Source: Sycobia sp. Sy_11 (taxonomy: Eukaryota > Arthropoda > Insecta > Hymenoptera > Epichrysomallidae). From it: a stretch of DNA of 64,000 bases. Location of the stretch: positions 635,001 through 699,000 of the forward strand of contig JACCIC010000205.1 in NCBI GenBank assembly GCA_018907035.1, written 5' to 3'. Below the pieces are notes generated by a model, which ran no database searches, was not told the origin of the DNA, and saw only the letters and a list, made by a program, of their open reading frames with translations. The stretch's first letter is position 1. The number at the start of each line of letters is the position of its first letter. This document shows, in pieces, positions 25,452-37,659 of the stretch. Both the position numbers and the translations under genes were made by a program.

Positions 25452-28387
25452 TTTTTTTTGACGCGGGGAGGGGAAATCTTTTAAAGACACCTCTCTAAGA
25501 GAGGTAGTGTCGGATTCATGGAGCCTTTGCTCGCATGCCTACCGACTAAAACCCCTCCCCGCAGGGATTCCTACCCGGAGGTATCATTCCCTTTACCTGT
25601 TGGGATAAAATATTATTAAACGGAACGGTGTAGGGGTTGGGGAGTAGGAGTGGGATGTGGATAGGGGAGGAATTGGTGAGTTTAGGGGCTCTGCCTTCTT
25701 GGGGGCAGAGGCTTACGTACGAAAACGAAGCACGGAGTGGCCGGTAGTGGCTGATGGGGTTACGGATCGCTGATCAGGTGGCAAGGCCTCCTGTAGCGAT
25801 CCGTCGATTTAGGACGAATGCTACTCAGGGATTGGATTCTTGAGTTCGGGTGCTGTTTAATTGAATCTCTCAAATTTTTGGCGAATTTGTTCGCGTAGTC
25901 GTTGAGAGCAAGAAGGTTAGTTTCCTTAAGTACTTGAGTGTTCCTTAAGTACCAAGGGGTGTTCAGGGAAGAGCTTGGCAGCCTCATGTAGGTGCCTTGG
26001 TGTCGCTGAAGTCTTTCTAGGGGGACGGACCCCCAGAGGGGGATGGGGTATGTGGCAATGCTCCTGATGATGGTGGAGAAGGCTCTGGCCTTTGTTCTGG
26101 GTGACAGGGTTTTGCTATGGAAGAGAGGTTTAAGCTTTAAGAAAGCTTCAAGCATTTTGCTCCTGGTGAGGCGGAGGTGTTTGTTCCAGGATAGGTTCCT
26201 GTCGAACGTCACTCCGAGGTATTTGACCGATTGGCTCCACGGGATGGAGGAGCCTTTGATCATTATTTTTGGAGGGGTGCGGTTTTTACGGGAGATGAAG
26301 ATTGCACTGGACTTGCTCTCGTTGATAGAGAGTCTCCACCGTGAGTACCAGTTGATGAGGTGTGGGAGAAATCTGTTTAGCCTTGAGGTGCTGTGGCAAA
26401 TTGTTTTAGTGGCGTCTATGAGGGCAATATCGTCCGCGTAGAGTGCCGTGGTAATTGTATCGTGTATGGGAAGATCATCGCAGAAAAAAGTAAAAAGTAA
26501 GGGGGAGAGCTTAGACCCTTGAGGGACGCCAGCTGAGATGGCCTTTGGAGCGGAAAGGGAGTTGCCTACCCTAACTCGAATAAATCGGTCTGATAGGAAC
26601 GACTTTATTATCCTGATCAAATAATGGGAGATGTCATTGGCAATGAGCTTGAAGACGAGCCCGTCATGCCATACCCTGTCGAAGGCTTGCTGGACATCTA
26701 ACAGCAGCATCGTTGTGTGCAGCCGTCTGTTCATGTTGTCAGCAATGAGTTCCGTAACTCTGAGAAGTTGGTGACAGGTGCTGTGCCCTGTGCGGAACCC
26801 ATGCTGACAGTCAGGTATGAGGTTTTTTCTGGTGACCGAGGTGGAGAGGCGTTTTAGGATAACGCTTTCGGCCACTTTGCTTAGGGAGTTTAGAAGACTG
26901 ATGGGATGATAGCTTGCGGGGTCGTTGAGGGGCTTCCCGGCTTTTGGAAGACAGACCACTATGGCCGTTTTCCAGGCCTTGGGAAAGTATTGATGTCTCA
27001 TCATTGCGTTTACAATATTGTAGATGGACATGATGTGTTTGTGGGGGAGGATTTTTAGTGTGTTGTTATTGATTTTGTCAATACCAGGGGCTTTCTTGTT
27101 TTGAAGACTGCGAATGATGTCGCGTATCTCTTTGGGGGAGGTAGGGGTGATGTCCCTGTTTGAAGGGAGGAAGTGTTGAGCTGTCTGGGTGACATGCTCA
27201 TGAAAGCGTGAGAGTTCTGGTGCGCTGGGTAGAGGAGAGCACTGATTGCTGAGAGATGATGCGAAGATCTCGGCCTTTTCTTCAGCGAGTGAGAAGGTTT
27301 GGCCATTTTGCTTGAGTGGTGGAATGCAAGGGCGACTGCCTCTTATACATTTTATCACCTTCCAGACGTTTTTGGGGTGAATTTCGGCTTGAGTGATGAA
27401 ATCGTTGAAGCGGCTGTTTCTTAGCTTGTTTATCCGAGAGTGGATGTCCCTTTGTAAGGAGTTGAGTTGGGTTTTAAGAAGTGGAGTTCTAAGATGTTGC
27501 CATTTCTTCCGGATTCTATTCTTTTGCTTAATTAGCTTCAAAATACCGTCGGGGAGGTTATTATTAGTGCCCTGTGGAGGGCGGAAGAATGTAGTGATTT
27601 TAACAGCGTGGGTAATGTCATTAGACAGGGAGGTGATTTCTTCCTCGATTTGAGAGATCGATAATATGGGTCTGCATCGAAAGACTGATGTCTCTAGGTT
27701 GAATTTGAGATGTAGCCAGTCGATGTGTTCTGTCTATGACGGGAGAGAGATGTGTGATGCATGGAAGGCGAGGATCACCGGGCTGTGGTCTGAGCTCAGT
27801 GCACAGATAACCCGGGGGTCGCTTAGGGGTGTGATATTTTTGGTGAGAAAAATATCGAGAATGTCTGGTGCGTGTTGTGGGGAGCCCGGAAAATGGGTAG
27901 GGGAGGGAGGAGTTTCCACTGTAAAATCATGCCGAATAGTTTTTCTGAGGAGGGCGCGGCCGTTGCTGTTTCTGGAGCCGCAGCCCCAAGAGGGGTGCTT
28001 AGCATTTAGGTCCCCGGCGATGATTGTGGGGGTGTTGCTGCTGAGAAGCAAGGCAAGATCTTTAAAGTTGTTCTGGAGTTTCGGAGGGTTATAGCATGCA
28101 ATTACCCTCAAAGGACCTTTTTGGAGGGAAATTTCAACCCCTATTGTCTCGCAGATGGAGGCAGTTGTAATTCCACTGTGGCGGTAGGATTTGTGGACGA
28201 GGATTGCCACGCCCCCACAGTTGGAGTGCTCTCTGTCCTTCCTATACGTGATGTAGTTTGGAAGGAAGAATTTGTGGGATGGGTTGAGGTGGGTCTCTGT
28301 GATGCAGGCGATCCCGAAGTTTTCCTCCTCCAAGAGTTGGAGGAGTTATAGAGATCTATTTCTGCAGAGGATGCCGTTGGCGTTCCA
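25452..28387 (-). mobile_element. 5'-truncated Jockey-like non-LTR retrotransposon
   Basis: Flanked by 14-base direct repeats ATGACCATTCGTTT at 25438-25451 and 28388-28401, a target-site duplication. The T-run at the left end is the poly(A) tail of the minus-strand element. The 5' end is cut just before the endonuclease (first codons read WNANGIL), so ORF1 and the 5' UTR are missing. It is much more GC-rich than the surrounding DNA. Endonuclease plus reverse transcriptase without a visible RNase H domain fits the Jockey group. Confidence 0.93.
25760..28387 (-). pseudogene. endonuclease-reverse transcriptase ORF2 of the Jockey-like element
   Basis: One continuous frame on the minus strand from the 5' truncation to the stop at 25760, broken only by TAA near 28346 and TAG at 27734-27736. 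The first part is an exonuclease-endonuclease-phosphatase domain: WNANG, ITETHL, AGDLNAKHPSWG, SSDHSPV. After the TAG the frame continues into reverse transcriptase: HPISLLNSLSKVAESVI, GFRTGHSTCHQLL, LLLDVQQAFDRVWHDGL, SAGVPQGSKLSPLLF, and the catalytic ALYADDIALID. The C-terminal thumb-like region (RSIATYPIPLWG...) is intact. Two nonsense changes in about 870 codons suggest a fairly recent insertion. Confidence 0.93.
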
Positions 28388-28462
28388 ATGACCATTCGTT
28401 TGAGCTGGCCTGGTATTAATACTTTAAGCGGACTACTTTGAGTGGATGCTCGTGATTCAAGA

Positions 28463-28477
28463 CGCCACCTAGTGGCC
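28463..28477 (-). promoter_or_regulatory. CTCF-like site (candidate)
   Basis: Minus-strand GGCCACTAGGTGGCG fits the core CCASYAGRKGGCR consensus known for CTCF. It is also partly palindromic, so chance or another palindromic factor is possible. It lies about 60 bases beyond the target duplication of the Jockey-like element. Confidence 0.35.
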
Positions 28478-28591
28478 GTTGGTGAAACTGATTATTAAAA
28501 CCATTAAATTAATTTATTGATAAAAGTAAAATGATTTTCAATAAAAAACATAGCCTTTTCCAAAGATGATATAATATATATTTTGAATTTC

Positions 28592-28672
28592 AGAACAATT
28601 TAGTATTTCAATTCAGTATTTCAATTCAAAATCAATTCAGTAAACAATTCAGTATATTCAGGTTCAGTATTT
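28592..28672. repeat. degenerate tandem repeat, unit caattcagtatt-like
   Basis: Five or six imperfect copies of a 12-18 base unit containing TTCAGTAT/TTTAGTAT and CAATTCA occur in a row. Confidence 0.75.
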
Positions 28673-28729
28673 TTTTATTTAACGTGTACAAAGAAAAACA
28701 CTCTTTGCCTTTATAAATTAGTATGATGA

Positions 28730-28731
<2 letters not shown>

Positions 28732-28796
<65 letters not shown>
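28732..28796. repeat. (TA)n microsatellite
   Basis: TA dinucleotides with two CA interruptions at the right end. Confidence 0.95.
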
Positions 28797-29944
28797 GTTT
28801 CAATAGTAATTATAACAAAAGTAAAATGAGCGATGTATATCAAATTAATTATTTAAATAAATATATTTATACCAAGTTTATCTTGTTTAATGTGTAAAAA
28901 TATGTTGCTTCATAACTAAATAGATTGAACTAAAAGTTTAGTTAATTTGATGATTCCTATCAGCTATTCTTAATTGTGTAAAATTATTCCGTTGTAATCC
29001 AGTGACTCAACTTCAAATTCATTTTTGAATTTTCTAGTCATAAACGTTTTTTTAATTATGACTGTACATGAATTTATTTAGCTATTAAAACTTAATCCAT
29101 ACACTGAATTAGAAAAAGTGTTTAAGTAAGTATAGCTTTTTGTCAATTTAATTGATGTTTTTTTTGTTTTAATATTATGGAATTCTTTTGTTGTTTCTTA
29201 TAAATAATCATCTTTGTAATATCTAAATATATAAAAGCAATTTATGAGTTATATGAATATAAATAAAGGAACATAACAAATAGATTGTTTAAATCTTATT
29301 AATTGAATCCTGTTTCTTTTTCTTTAACGGCTTTTTTAATAATTCAAGTAACAAAAAATAAATGGTTTTCTTATCTAACATCTTATTAAGCAAGGAACTA
29401 TAATTGACTATTAATTTTGATATAATTTTATTTAAAGTTTTACTTTTAATTGGATAATGACAAATTTTATGAGCAGTTTTTATTAGTTAGTAAATTAACA
29501 CTTTAATTTTAAATTACATTCTAACATTTAGTGTCGCATGCACCATATCTATTTGAGATGAAATATGTTTCTTATATAAAATATGAAGATATTTTTGAAA
29601 TTGTAAATAATTAAAGTTCACGTAAATTATATATAAATTATTACATTATATTCTATTTCCTATTATATAATACATGTGCATTAAATAATAATCTGGACAT
29701 ATTGACTCAAATAAATAATTGATACCATTTTTAAACAATGCTATATGACAAGCTATAAGAAAAGATTATAATACTAGTAAATTTCAGTATGTTACTGGAT
29801 CAAAATTAATATTATAATTCATTTTCGTAATTTAAAATAAACCAATTCAAAATGGTATCATTCATTAATATATGAAAAAGCAAAATTTTTTATGTGTAGT
29901 GCCGAATTTGATTAGATATTTGAAGAAATATAATAGTATTGGTA

Positions 29945-29993
<49 letters not shown>

Positions 29994-31020
29994 TACATAT
30001 ATTTTTCATTATTATTCTAATTTTAGATTTTTTAGTTATGTTTAGTTTAGATATTTCTGCAATTGGATACTTTTCCTAACGGTTGGATTAAAGGCAAATG
30101 TAAAAACATAATGTAATAACTTCATGCGTATAATAATTGAAGAAATATCGAGAAATATTCCAATCTTATAAAATTATTAGCATTTAATGAAATTATATCT
30201 TTATTGGTCCATAATGTTTATAGACTTCACCACCGTTCACCACTTTATCATTTATTTCGTTTGATAAACATAGCTGTCCAAAAATACCTATAATAATAAT
30301 TTAAAATGTATATTTTAATAATATTCTATCTCGCCCCTCCCCTGAATCATTGAGAGTGTTTAGCCTGTACTCCATATTCCTTAGAAAGAGTCATCAAGGA
30401 AATATATAAGAATAAGTTTCTATAGTACACAGGTATACCTGAAGAACTTTTCCATTTCTTATATACTACTTTTTGCATATTTCCCATTTTAAGGTTAAAG
30501 AAATATTATATGTATATATAACGTAAAATTTTAATTATATAATTAATAATATTTACAGAAGTAATAAAAGTGTTTATAGAAGAATAAATTATTGACTTCC
30601 AAAAGAAAAAATGTAATTTTTATATTTTTATGTATCATGATAGATATTGATATTATATTAAAGTTATTTACTTATGGGATTTATGGGAAAAATGTCTTGT
30701 GCCAAAAATGATTTTTGAAGCAAATGCCTCCTCATCGATCTACCGCTTACAATGATAAATATGTCTGATTATATATATGCTATCATTATTAATCGAATAT
30801 CCATTATGACCGTACTGGCTAAACTTAAGAAGAATGAATGTGTGCGCGCGCGTGTGTGTGTGTGTGCGTGTGCGTATGCATCAAATAAGATATTTATTCT
30901 AAAATGAAAGATTTATATATTATATAGATTTGTATATAGTAGAAATATAATATTTAATAAAATGTAATAAACCATTCAACGGTACGTATAACTAAATCTA
31001 ATACATCTTTTTCCAGCGCT
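28797..31020. other. AT-rich intergenic stretch
   Basis: No gene seen. Contains a (TA)n run at 29949-29991 and a short inverted pair (gataccattttt near 29722, aaaatggtatc near 29850). A mixed (CG)(TG)n run lies at 30842-30868. Confidence 0.5.
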
Positions 31021-31083
31021 TTTCCACGCGTTAGCCGATATGTCACGTCGCACAATATACCTATATAGGTATTATATGAAAAG

Positions 31084-31116
<33 letters not shown>

Positions 31117-31440
31117 GAAAGGGTGCCGTGTTGTCAGACAGGGAGGGGCGCTAGTCGGTGCATGCGCGATGGCATCGCGCTGCGTCCATCGGCTTCTCCA
31201 CTCCGACCCGCGGATATAATAATAATAATAATGATAATAATAACAAGACCGGCGACAATACACACGATACAGCTCCTCGCGTCTTCTGGGAGCCCGTCGA
31301 GCTCAGCTGCGCCGAGCGCTTGCGCCTGCAACGTGTCCTCGCGCGTATCATTAAAAACGTCGCGACGACGCTCGCGAGATGCGCGCCGCGACGCCCGGGG
31401 CAAGCTGCTTCGTAATACCCGCACTTGCGTGGGTTCTCCG

Positions 31441-31486
<46 letters not shown>

Positions 31487-31930
31487 TATTAAGCAAAGGA
31501 TCGCGTGTGAGGCTTCTTCGCCCCTTCTCCTCCGCCTCTTTCACCCCTTTCGATCCAGGAACAGTAAGAGGGGGGGGTTGGGAGGCTCGGCTCGCGATAT
31601 TTTTCTTAGCTGATGCAGCAGCAAGCAGCCTCCCTCCCGCCGCGCGTACGTCCGATGCCCGCGTGGCGCGGCGGGAGGGGGGACTGCCCTAATATAAATT
31701 TTTATACTTCGGCACACTTGTGCTTCCCGTCGGATTTCGGACAGGGCGAGCAGCCGACGCGCGGAGGTCGTCGTCGTTAGCCCTGGGGGGGGGGGGGGCA
31801 ACGTTATATCCACCTCCGCAGCGACCCGTCGTCCCGCATGATACCCCGATAGGGGATGTATCGCAAAAAGCCTCGACATATATAATAACGGGGATATGAG
31901 GCTTGTTTCCTCTCCCTGGGGGTCGTGAGG
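31021..31930. other. GC-rich island, function unknown
   Basis: Strongly GC- and CpG-rich between AT-rich flanks. It holds (CA)n at 31085-31115, (TA)n at 31444-31483 and a run of 14 G at about 31786-31799. Overlapping ORFs up to 189 codons exist on both strands, but they run through the microsatellites and look like no known protein. A promoter or enhancer is possible. Confidence 0.35.
31444..31483. repeat. (TA)n microsatellite
   Basis: Pure TA; source of the IYIYIY ORF segments here. Confidence 0.95.
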
Positions 31931-31979
31931 GCGGTGCGGGGGTGACGATTTTTCGAGGAGTATATTATAAAATAAACAC

Positions 31980-31982
<3 letters not shown>

Positions 31983-32015
<33 letters not shown>
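31983..32015. repeat. (TA)n microsatellite
   Basis: Pure TA run. Confidence 0.95.
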
Positions 32016-32018
<3 letters not shown>

Positions 32019-32621
32019 ATATGTATCTATATATGCATCAGTTGTGTACTTGCACTGTATATTATTTATAGATATATGGAGAGCAGCGCGTGCAAAAGGG
32101 ATGAGGGTGTCATAAGTGCGCAAGGGAGTTAGCTTCCTAATACATACATATATACATATGTATATATGAACGTATGTATGATAGGTAGATGCATCTGAAC
32201 TTCTGTTTCGTTGCTTCAAAGGATATTGAAACGAATTTACGTACCAGGAGTTCTTTTTATTAACGTATCGATGATTTTCAAATCATCTGATATCATTTGA
32301 AATCAAAAGAAGAATATATAGAATAATTTCAATTGTTGAGAAAGTATGCACAATAGACAAAACAAGATCCATTCGACCATGTATAGACAGAATTTTTTGG
32401 TTTTTAAGAATAGATAATTAAAAACGAAAAATATAGAACAATTTGTAATTTACGTTGAAATTATAGTAACAAAATTCCATAATAATTTGGACCAGTCATA
32501 GAGTTTCAAAGAACTAATCATGAAACTTTCAAAGGAAAATTAGAAATATATTTTCAACTGACCCGATGATAATTTATGTACATCCCGATAAAACTGATTT
32601 TCAAATATTTTACTACAAATC

Positions 32622-32989
32622 AGGGCCGTCCTTAGCGTTCCAAGCCCCTTGTGCGAAAACTCAACTGCGCCCCTTGTAAAAAACGAAGAAAAATTTATGA
32701 AACGATATATTTAAAAAGGACAGAAAAATTAATTAATGAATTTCGTTCGTTTATTTCTTTGCTGGAAATTCAGACGCCATGTAGGTACCTACGAAAAATC
32801 TCGCTGGAACTACACTCGATTGATACATTTCTATCTCATGGACTTTTCCATTTACAAGAACATGATTCACCTAAACAAAATGAAAATTCTTTAGTACTAT
32901 TACAAATCGTTCAAATAATGCTAATTCTTCCGCCAATTGTTCAAAAACTCTTTGTTATACAGATGTTTACAAATTTACATAAAAATTAA
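32622..32989 (+). repeat. possible hAT-type transposon end or relic
   Basis: The segment starts CAGGGCCGTCCTTAGCGTTC, which resembles the CAGGG... ends of hAT-type elements. It is followed by an open frame of 112 codons (32651-32989) with no domain I recognise. The other TIR and an 8-base target duplication were not found, so this is weak. Confidence 0.2.
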
Positions 32990-35340
32990 TTTTTCAATTT
33001 TAAAATTAATATAATACGAATAATATAAATATTATACAAATATAGATAAATAGAATGCAATAATATGTAATTAAATATTATAGAACATAGTTTTAATAAT
33101 ATATTTATTTAAATTTCTGATATTAAATTCAATAAATAAGGTCATATGTTACAATATCTTTACCAACTTATTTTTACGCGTTAAGAACTATTTTGTGCTT
33201 TCTTTTGCCTTTCAATAGTTTGTTTATGTATTTATACTGTTGTTAGCATCTAAACTACACTTAAATTCTTCTATACAGTTACTTCTAAATCTTTGTCAAC
33301 GCTCTTCCATATCGTGACCGTCAATTTCTAAGAAATTCTAATAGGCAGTGACGACAAGAATTTATTAATGTAAAGCTTATTATGTTATTTCTGAAAACGT
33401 GCTTTTTTTAATTCACGGAAAGCAGAAAAGTATTAACACAGTTCTCTGCGGATTTTAAATATTTTCATGATAAACCCGTTTCATTGCAGCAACTAAAACT
33501 ATTTTATGATATTTTCATACATTTACCTGATATGAAAATATTTTTTTGTATTTCAGTGAAATTTACTTTATAGGTCTTTAATATTTCTGAAACGATAAAA
33601 ATTCGTCGGAAACATTATATATGTACAAAAATTATTTACCAAACGTGGGTATGCGATATGGTCGTACGACATCGACAGACGGACTTTATCAACAATCTAG
33701 CATGTATAAGGAGTATATATGTATATAATATGAAGTGCGATGAAGTGTATATTAAAAGTATATAAAAAAAAAAGAAAATTAAGATCGATTACCATATACG
33801 TGAGTTTGCAAGTGCGCCAAAGCACTTCTTGTATGCGCATGCATCGATTGCCACATACACAAGTTGTTCTGGCATACCCACATACACGCGCGCGCGGGCG
33901 CACACACGCATAGACGAATTAATATAACTATGGCGAACGAAAACGAGTCCGCAAGTGTGCTTTTTATTATACACAGAGCGGGCGTCGACTCCGGATACTT
34001 ATGCGGCCTATAAGCCTATAAACAAATCCCTCGTTTCATTTGGAGCTCTTTGCAGATGTGCGCTCGGGATTTCTTATGCACATAATAATAATAATAATAA
34101 TAATAATAATAGTATGGGTTCTTCGTGAAAGCAATAATGAACGAATTTTTCGAATATATATGTCCGAAAATTGGTGGAAAATGTTCCACTAAGTACCGTA
34201 ATATTTATTCTAATAGATTTTTTATAAGTTTTTTTTTCGTCAGATTTCATTGGGTTACTATAGAAGGCCAAAAACTGTATATGAATGGATTTTTTTTTCT
34301 TTACTTTATTTAATTTCTAGCTCTTTGGGGTTAATTGTTTTTTTTTACCCATCGACACATTGATATCACTTTTTACATGTTCGAAATCGATGTAAATCAT
34401 TTATAAACGTCATGATGAAAATTAATGTAAGATCCCGTGCAGTCTTCGGTCAAAGCTTTTAACAGAATTCAACAGAGATAATTGAAAGAGATATCGCGCC
34501 AAACCATTACAAACATCGAATCAGGATAAAAAAAGGAGCCACTTGGTAATAAGCTCGAACTTCTAAATAACTAAATTTCTCTGTTCCATTTTTGTTTCAG
34601 ATTCTATGAAACGTATAGAACTTATTTGCAGATTGACTTCTGGGCTCTGTATTCTACTGAAAAAAAAAACAAACTCCCATAAACGTTTTTGCGGAATGTC
34701 TCTGTAAATTTTGGCCTCGAATTCTTTAAACGTTTCTTACTTTGGAGAGATAAACACTGACACACGTCGCTTCATTTACGGCACCAGGCTCCTATATATA
34801 TATATATATATATACACCATATATAATCTTGTATCCATCCCCTGTTTTCCATGACCGCAAGTTTCTCTCTCAAAATCCCACTTGGAAGTTACTACGTATA
34901 TGTATAAAAATCAAAATTTGCTTCAATAGATTGTATCTATTAATTGGAAAAATTGAAATAATCGTACTTGCTCTGCTCACAGAAACAAACTACTAGAATG
35001 TATTTATTTAAAATTATAAAATCTTTTTAATACGAGCGTAATATAATGAACTATTTTTTTCGTAAATAATTTCAAGAAATATTTTAATCGTTTATATAAT
35101 TATTATTACACATACTTAGCTTCTTCATCGTGTTATCGTGTATACTATAAAATCTATATAATGCGGTATCTTGGATAAAAATTAAGTCTTTCGTATATTA
35201 TATATTATATATATTCCATATTATACATTGTACATGCATTTATTAAGATACATCATTTTGAACTTTCCTATTATTGCTTCAACAAAATTATTCCAAATTC
35301 TTTATACTCATCCATGAAATATACGCACATATAAATCGTA

Positions 35341-35391
<51 letters not shown>

Positions 35392-36167
35392 GCACACAGC
35401 TATGATATACACAACTGAGTTATGAATACTGTCAATCGATAATTGAAAAATGTTACCGACTCCTTTGAATTATTTAATATTAGTTATAAAATTAATCAGT
35501 TTAATAAGTGAAAGTAAAATAAAAAATATAATATATTTAATTTATCGTAGTTTTGTTACGAATTCTATATATGTATATATTTTCGTTATTTCAAATAGAT
35601 GATACAACAATTGCGAAGAGGAAATTTAAATGTCCTGCGGTCATTTAAATCTTAAATTTAAAAGAAAGCGTTCGTTTGTTTTTTGTATTATGTTTATATA
35701 TTTAAATATAGGTTAAGGGTTTTAAATTGATAGTTTTTTAAATGCATTTGCGAATTTAATAATTTACTTTTAATGTATATAGTTATAATAATTGCGTTTT
35801 GTATGAAAATTTTATGTAATTCTATGAAAAGTTTATTTATAAATTATAATAATAAAAATTAAAAAAAATAGGTAAATAAATAAGACTTACTAAGTATCCA
35901 TAGAGATATAAAATAAATGATAAATGTAAAAAAAAATATATGATGTCAAATGTTGACAAATGGAATTTCTAGGTCTTCTAGAAATTCATTAAACAAAAGA
36001 AGATAATTAATTTAAATTTAATTATAAAAAATAATATTATTAAAAATAAAAAAAATTCTATTTGATCAAATTGAACAGTCTCAAATGTTTGTAAGAAAGA
36101 CAGTGGAAATTTTTATAAATGTTTTTAAAAATACAAATAAATATAATATGAAAGTAATATTAGATAT
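32990..36167. other. AT-rich intergenic stretch
   Basis: No gene recognised. Includes (CG/CA)n-rich sequence at 33883-33910, (AAT)n at 34083-34112, and (TA)n at 34797-34815 and 35347-35389. Confidence 0.5.
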
Positions 36168-36620
36168 TGTCGGGACACAATACTTTTATACAGTCCTGTG
36201 ATTGAAAAATAACATTTATTTCATAAGTAAAAACAGGTAATTCGAGACGCCGGTGCCGTGCCCGGAAAACTAAAGGTTTTCGAAAGCTGTAGTTTTGAAT
36301 GCATGTTTTTACCTGGTGAAAAATCTGGGAATTTTCGAAAGCTGAAAACTCTATAAAATTATAGAGATAAAAACACCAACTCTACATGATAGAGAAAGAT
36401 TCAATTAAGGTTTGGAATATTCCGGGCCGAAAGGCTGCGAGGTGAAGCGCCCCGAAAGTTCTAATGCAACTTTCAAGTTTTTCGGAAACGTTTGCAATCG
36501 AGGGAGGGGGCAATCTATAAAAGCGTGAGCGCAATCAAGACATCAGTTCTCTTTTCACTGGATTTCTATTAGGTGAGTTGTAATTTAAATAATAAATTAT
36601 TTATTGAAAACTCTAAACAG
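36168..36620 (+). promoter_or_regulatory. orphan core promoter: solo LTR or stress-inducible RNA start
   Basis: TATAAAAG at 36516-36523, arthropod initiator TCAGT with A at 36545 (29 bases from the TATA start), then a perfect donor AG|GTGAGT at 36572 and AATAAA about 45 bases after the start. Upstream are three perfect GAAnnTTC palindromes (36329-36336, 36415-36422, 36454-36461), the unit of heat-shock elements, and a repeated TTTTCGAAAGCTG. No protein ORF follows. The block also begins TGTCGGGACACAAT at 36168 and could end at ACA near 36619. That, plus a poly(A) signal close behind the start site, is how an LTR looks; no target duplication was found. Confidence 0.5.
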
Positions 36621-37200
36621 TTGATTGTTCTAAAGGTCCATTAGTCAAGAACAAAAAGGTTAGATGGAAAGAAATGATTTATTCAAAATTATTGAATTCT
36701 TTTTCGAAGTGTGCAGATCATACAAATTATTAATAAGTGTATGTGATATAGAAAACTCTTACGATTATTTTCATATGAAATAAAAATAATTTATTTAAAA
36801 GGTTAATTTTTTTTTAATAAAACTTTTATTTGCATACATATGACAGTTATTTAGCATTAAATTAAAATATTTTATTAAATTTTGATAACAATTTTCTTTT
36901 TCATACTTATATAGATGCAAAAATTTTAATTATGGTTATACAATATTTGACTATAGGATATATAAATTTTGTGAGAAGTTAAAATGTAAAACGAAAGATT
37001 CAAAACAAGGAGATATGCAAATATCAACAAAAAAAACGCCGAAATTTATACTCTAGCCATAGAAACAGCAATGTCGCATTAAACTTGAACTTTACAATTT
37101 TCTCGCTACTCCCTTTCCTAGTGTAATTACACTGTTAGATCAATACCGAAAATTCGCTCTATATAGACAAACAATATACGTACACACACACACACACCAT

Positions 37201-37206
37201 CTCTCT

Positions 37207-37275
<69 letters not shown>
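37201..37275. repeat. (TC)n microsatellite preceded by (CA)n
   Basis: Long TC run, with (AC)n at 37181-37198 just before it. Confidence 0.95.
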
Positions 37276-37278
<3 letters not shown>

Positions 37279-37540
37279 TTCTCTCACTCTATCTCACACA
37301 CACACGCGGCCTCTCAAGTTGGGCGGCGTATTTGCAATCCAATGCGCTAATTCTAACTTTTCGCGATAATATTACTTTATCTATTACATACGCCCACGCG
37401 CTTTGGCTTTCCCACAGGCTCCGCCCCGTGCAGCTAACGGGTGGCGGCGGCTACGACGGAATTTCCACCGAGCATCCGATTCGCCAAATCATTCGGCCGC
37501 CATAATATCCCTCGAGCGTTGGCTGTTCTTGTTTCTCTTC

Positions 37541-37542
<2 letters not shown>

Positions 37543-37607
<65 letters not shown>
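37543..37607. repeat. (TC)n microsatellite
   Basis: Second long TC run, right of a GC-richer segment (37310-37530). That segment contains a good-looking acceptor (ggctttcccacag, ending 37417) but no recognised exon. Confidence 0.95.
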
Positions 37608-37659
37608 TTCCCTCGTTTTCTCGCCGAGTATTTGGCCTGGCCCATCTATATAAAAGCGA

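Noticed and set aside
26043..28351. Plus-strand ORFs across 26.0-28.4 kb
   Set aside because: Shadows of the minus-strand reverse transcriptase and endonuclease frame.
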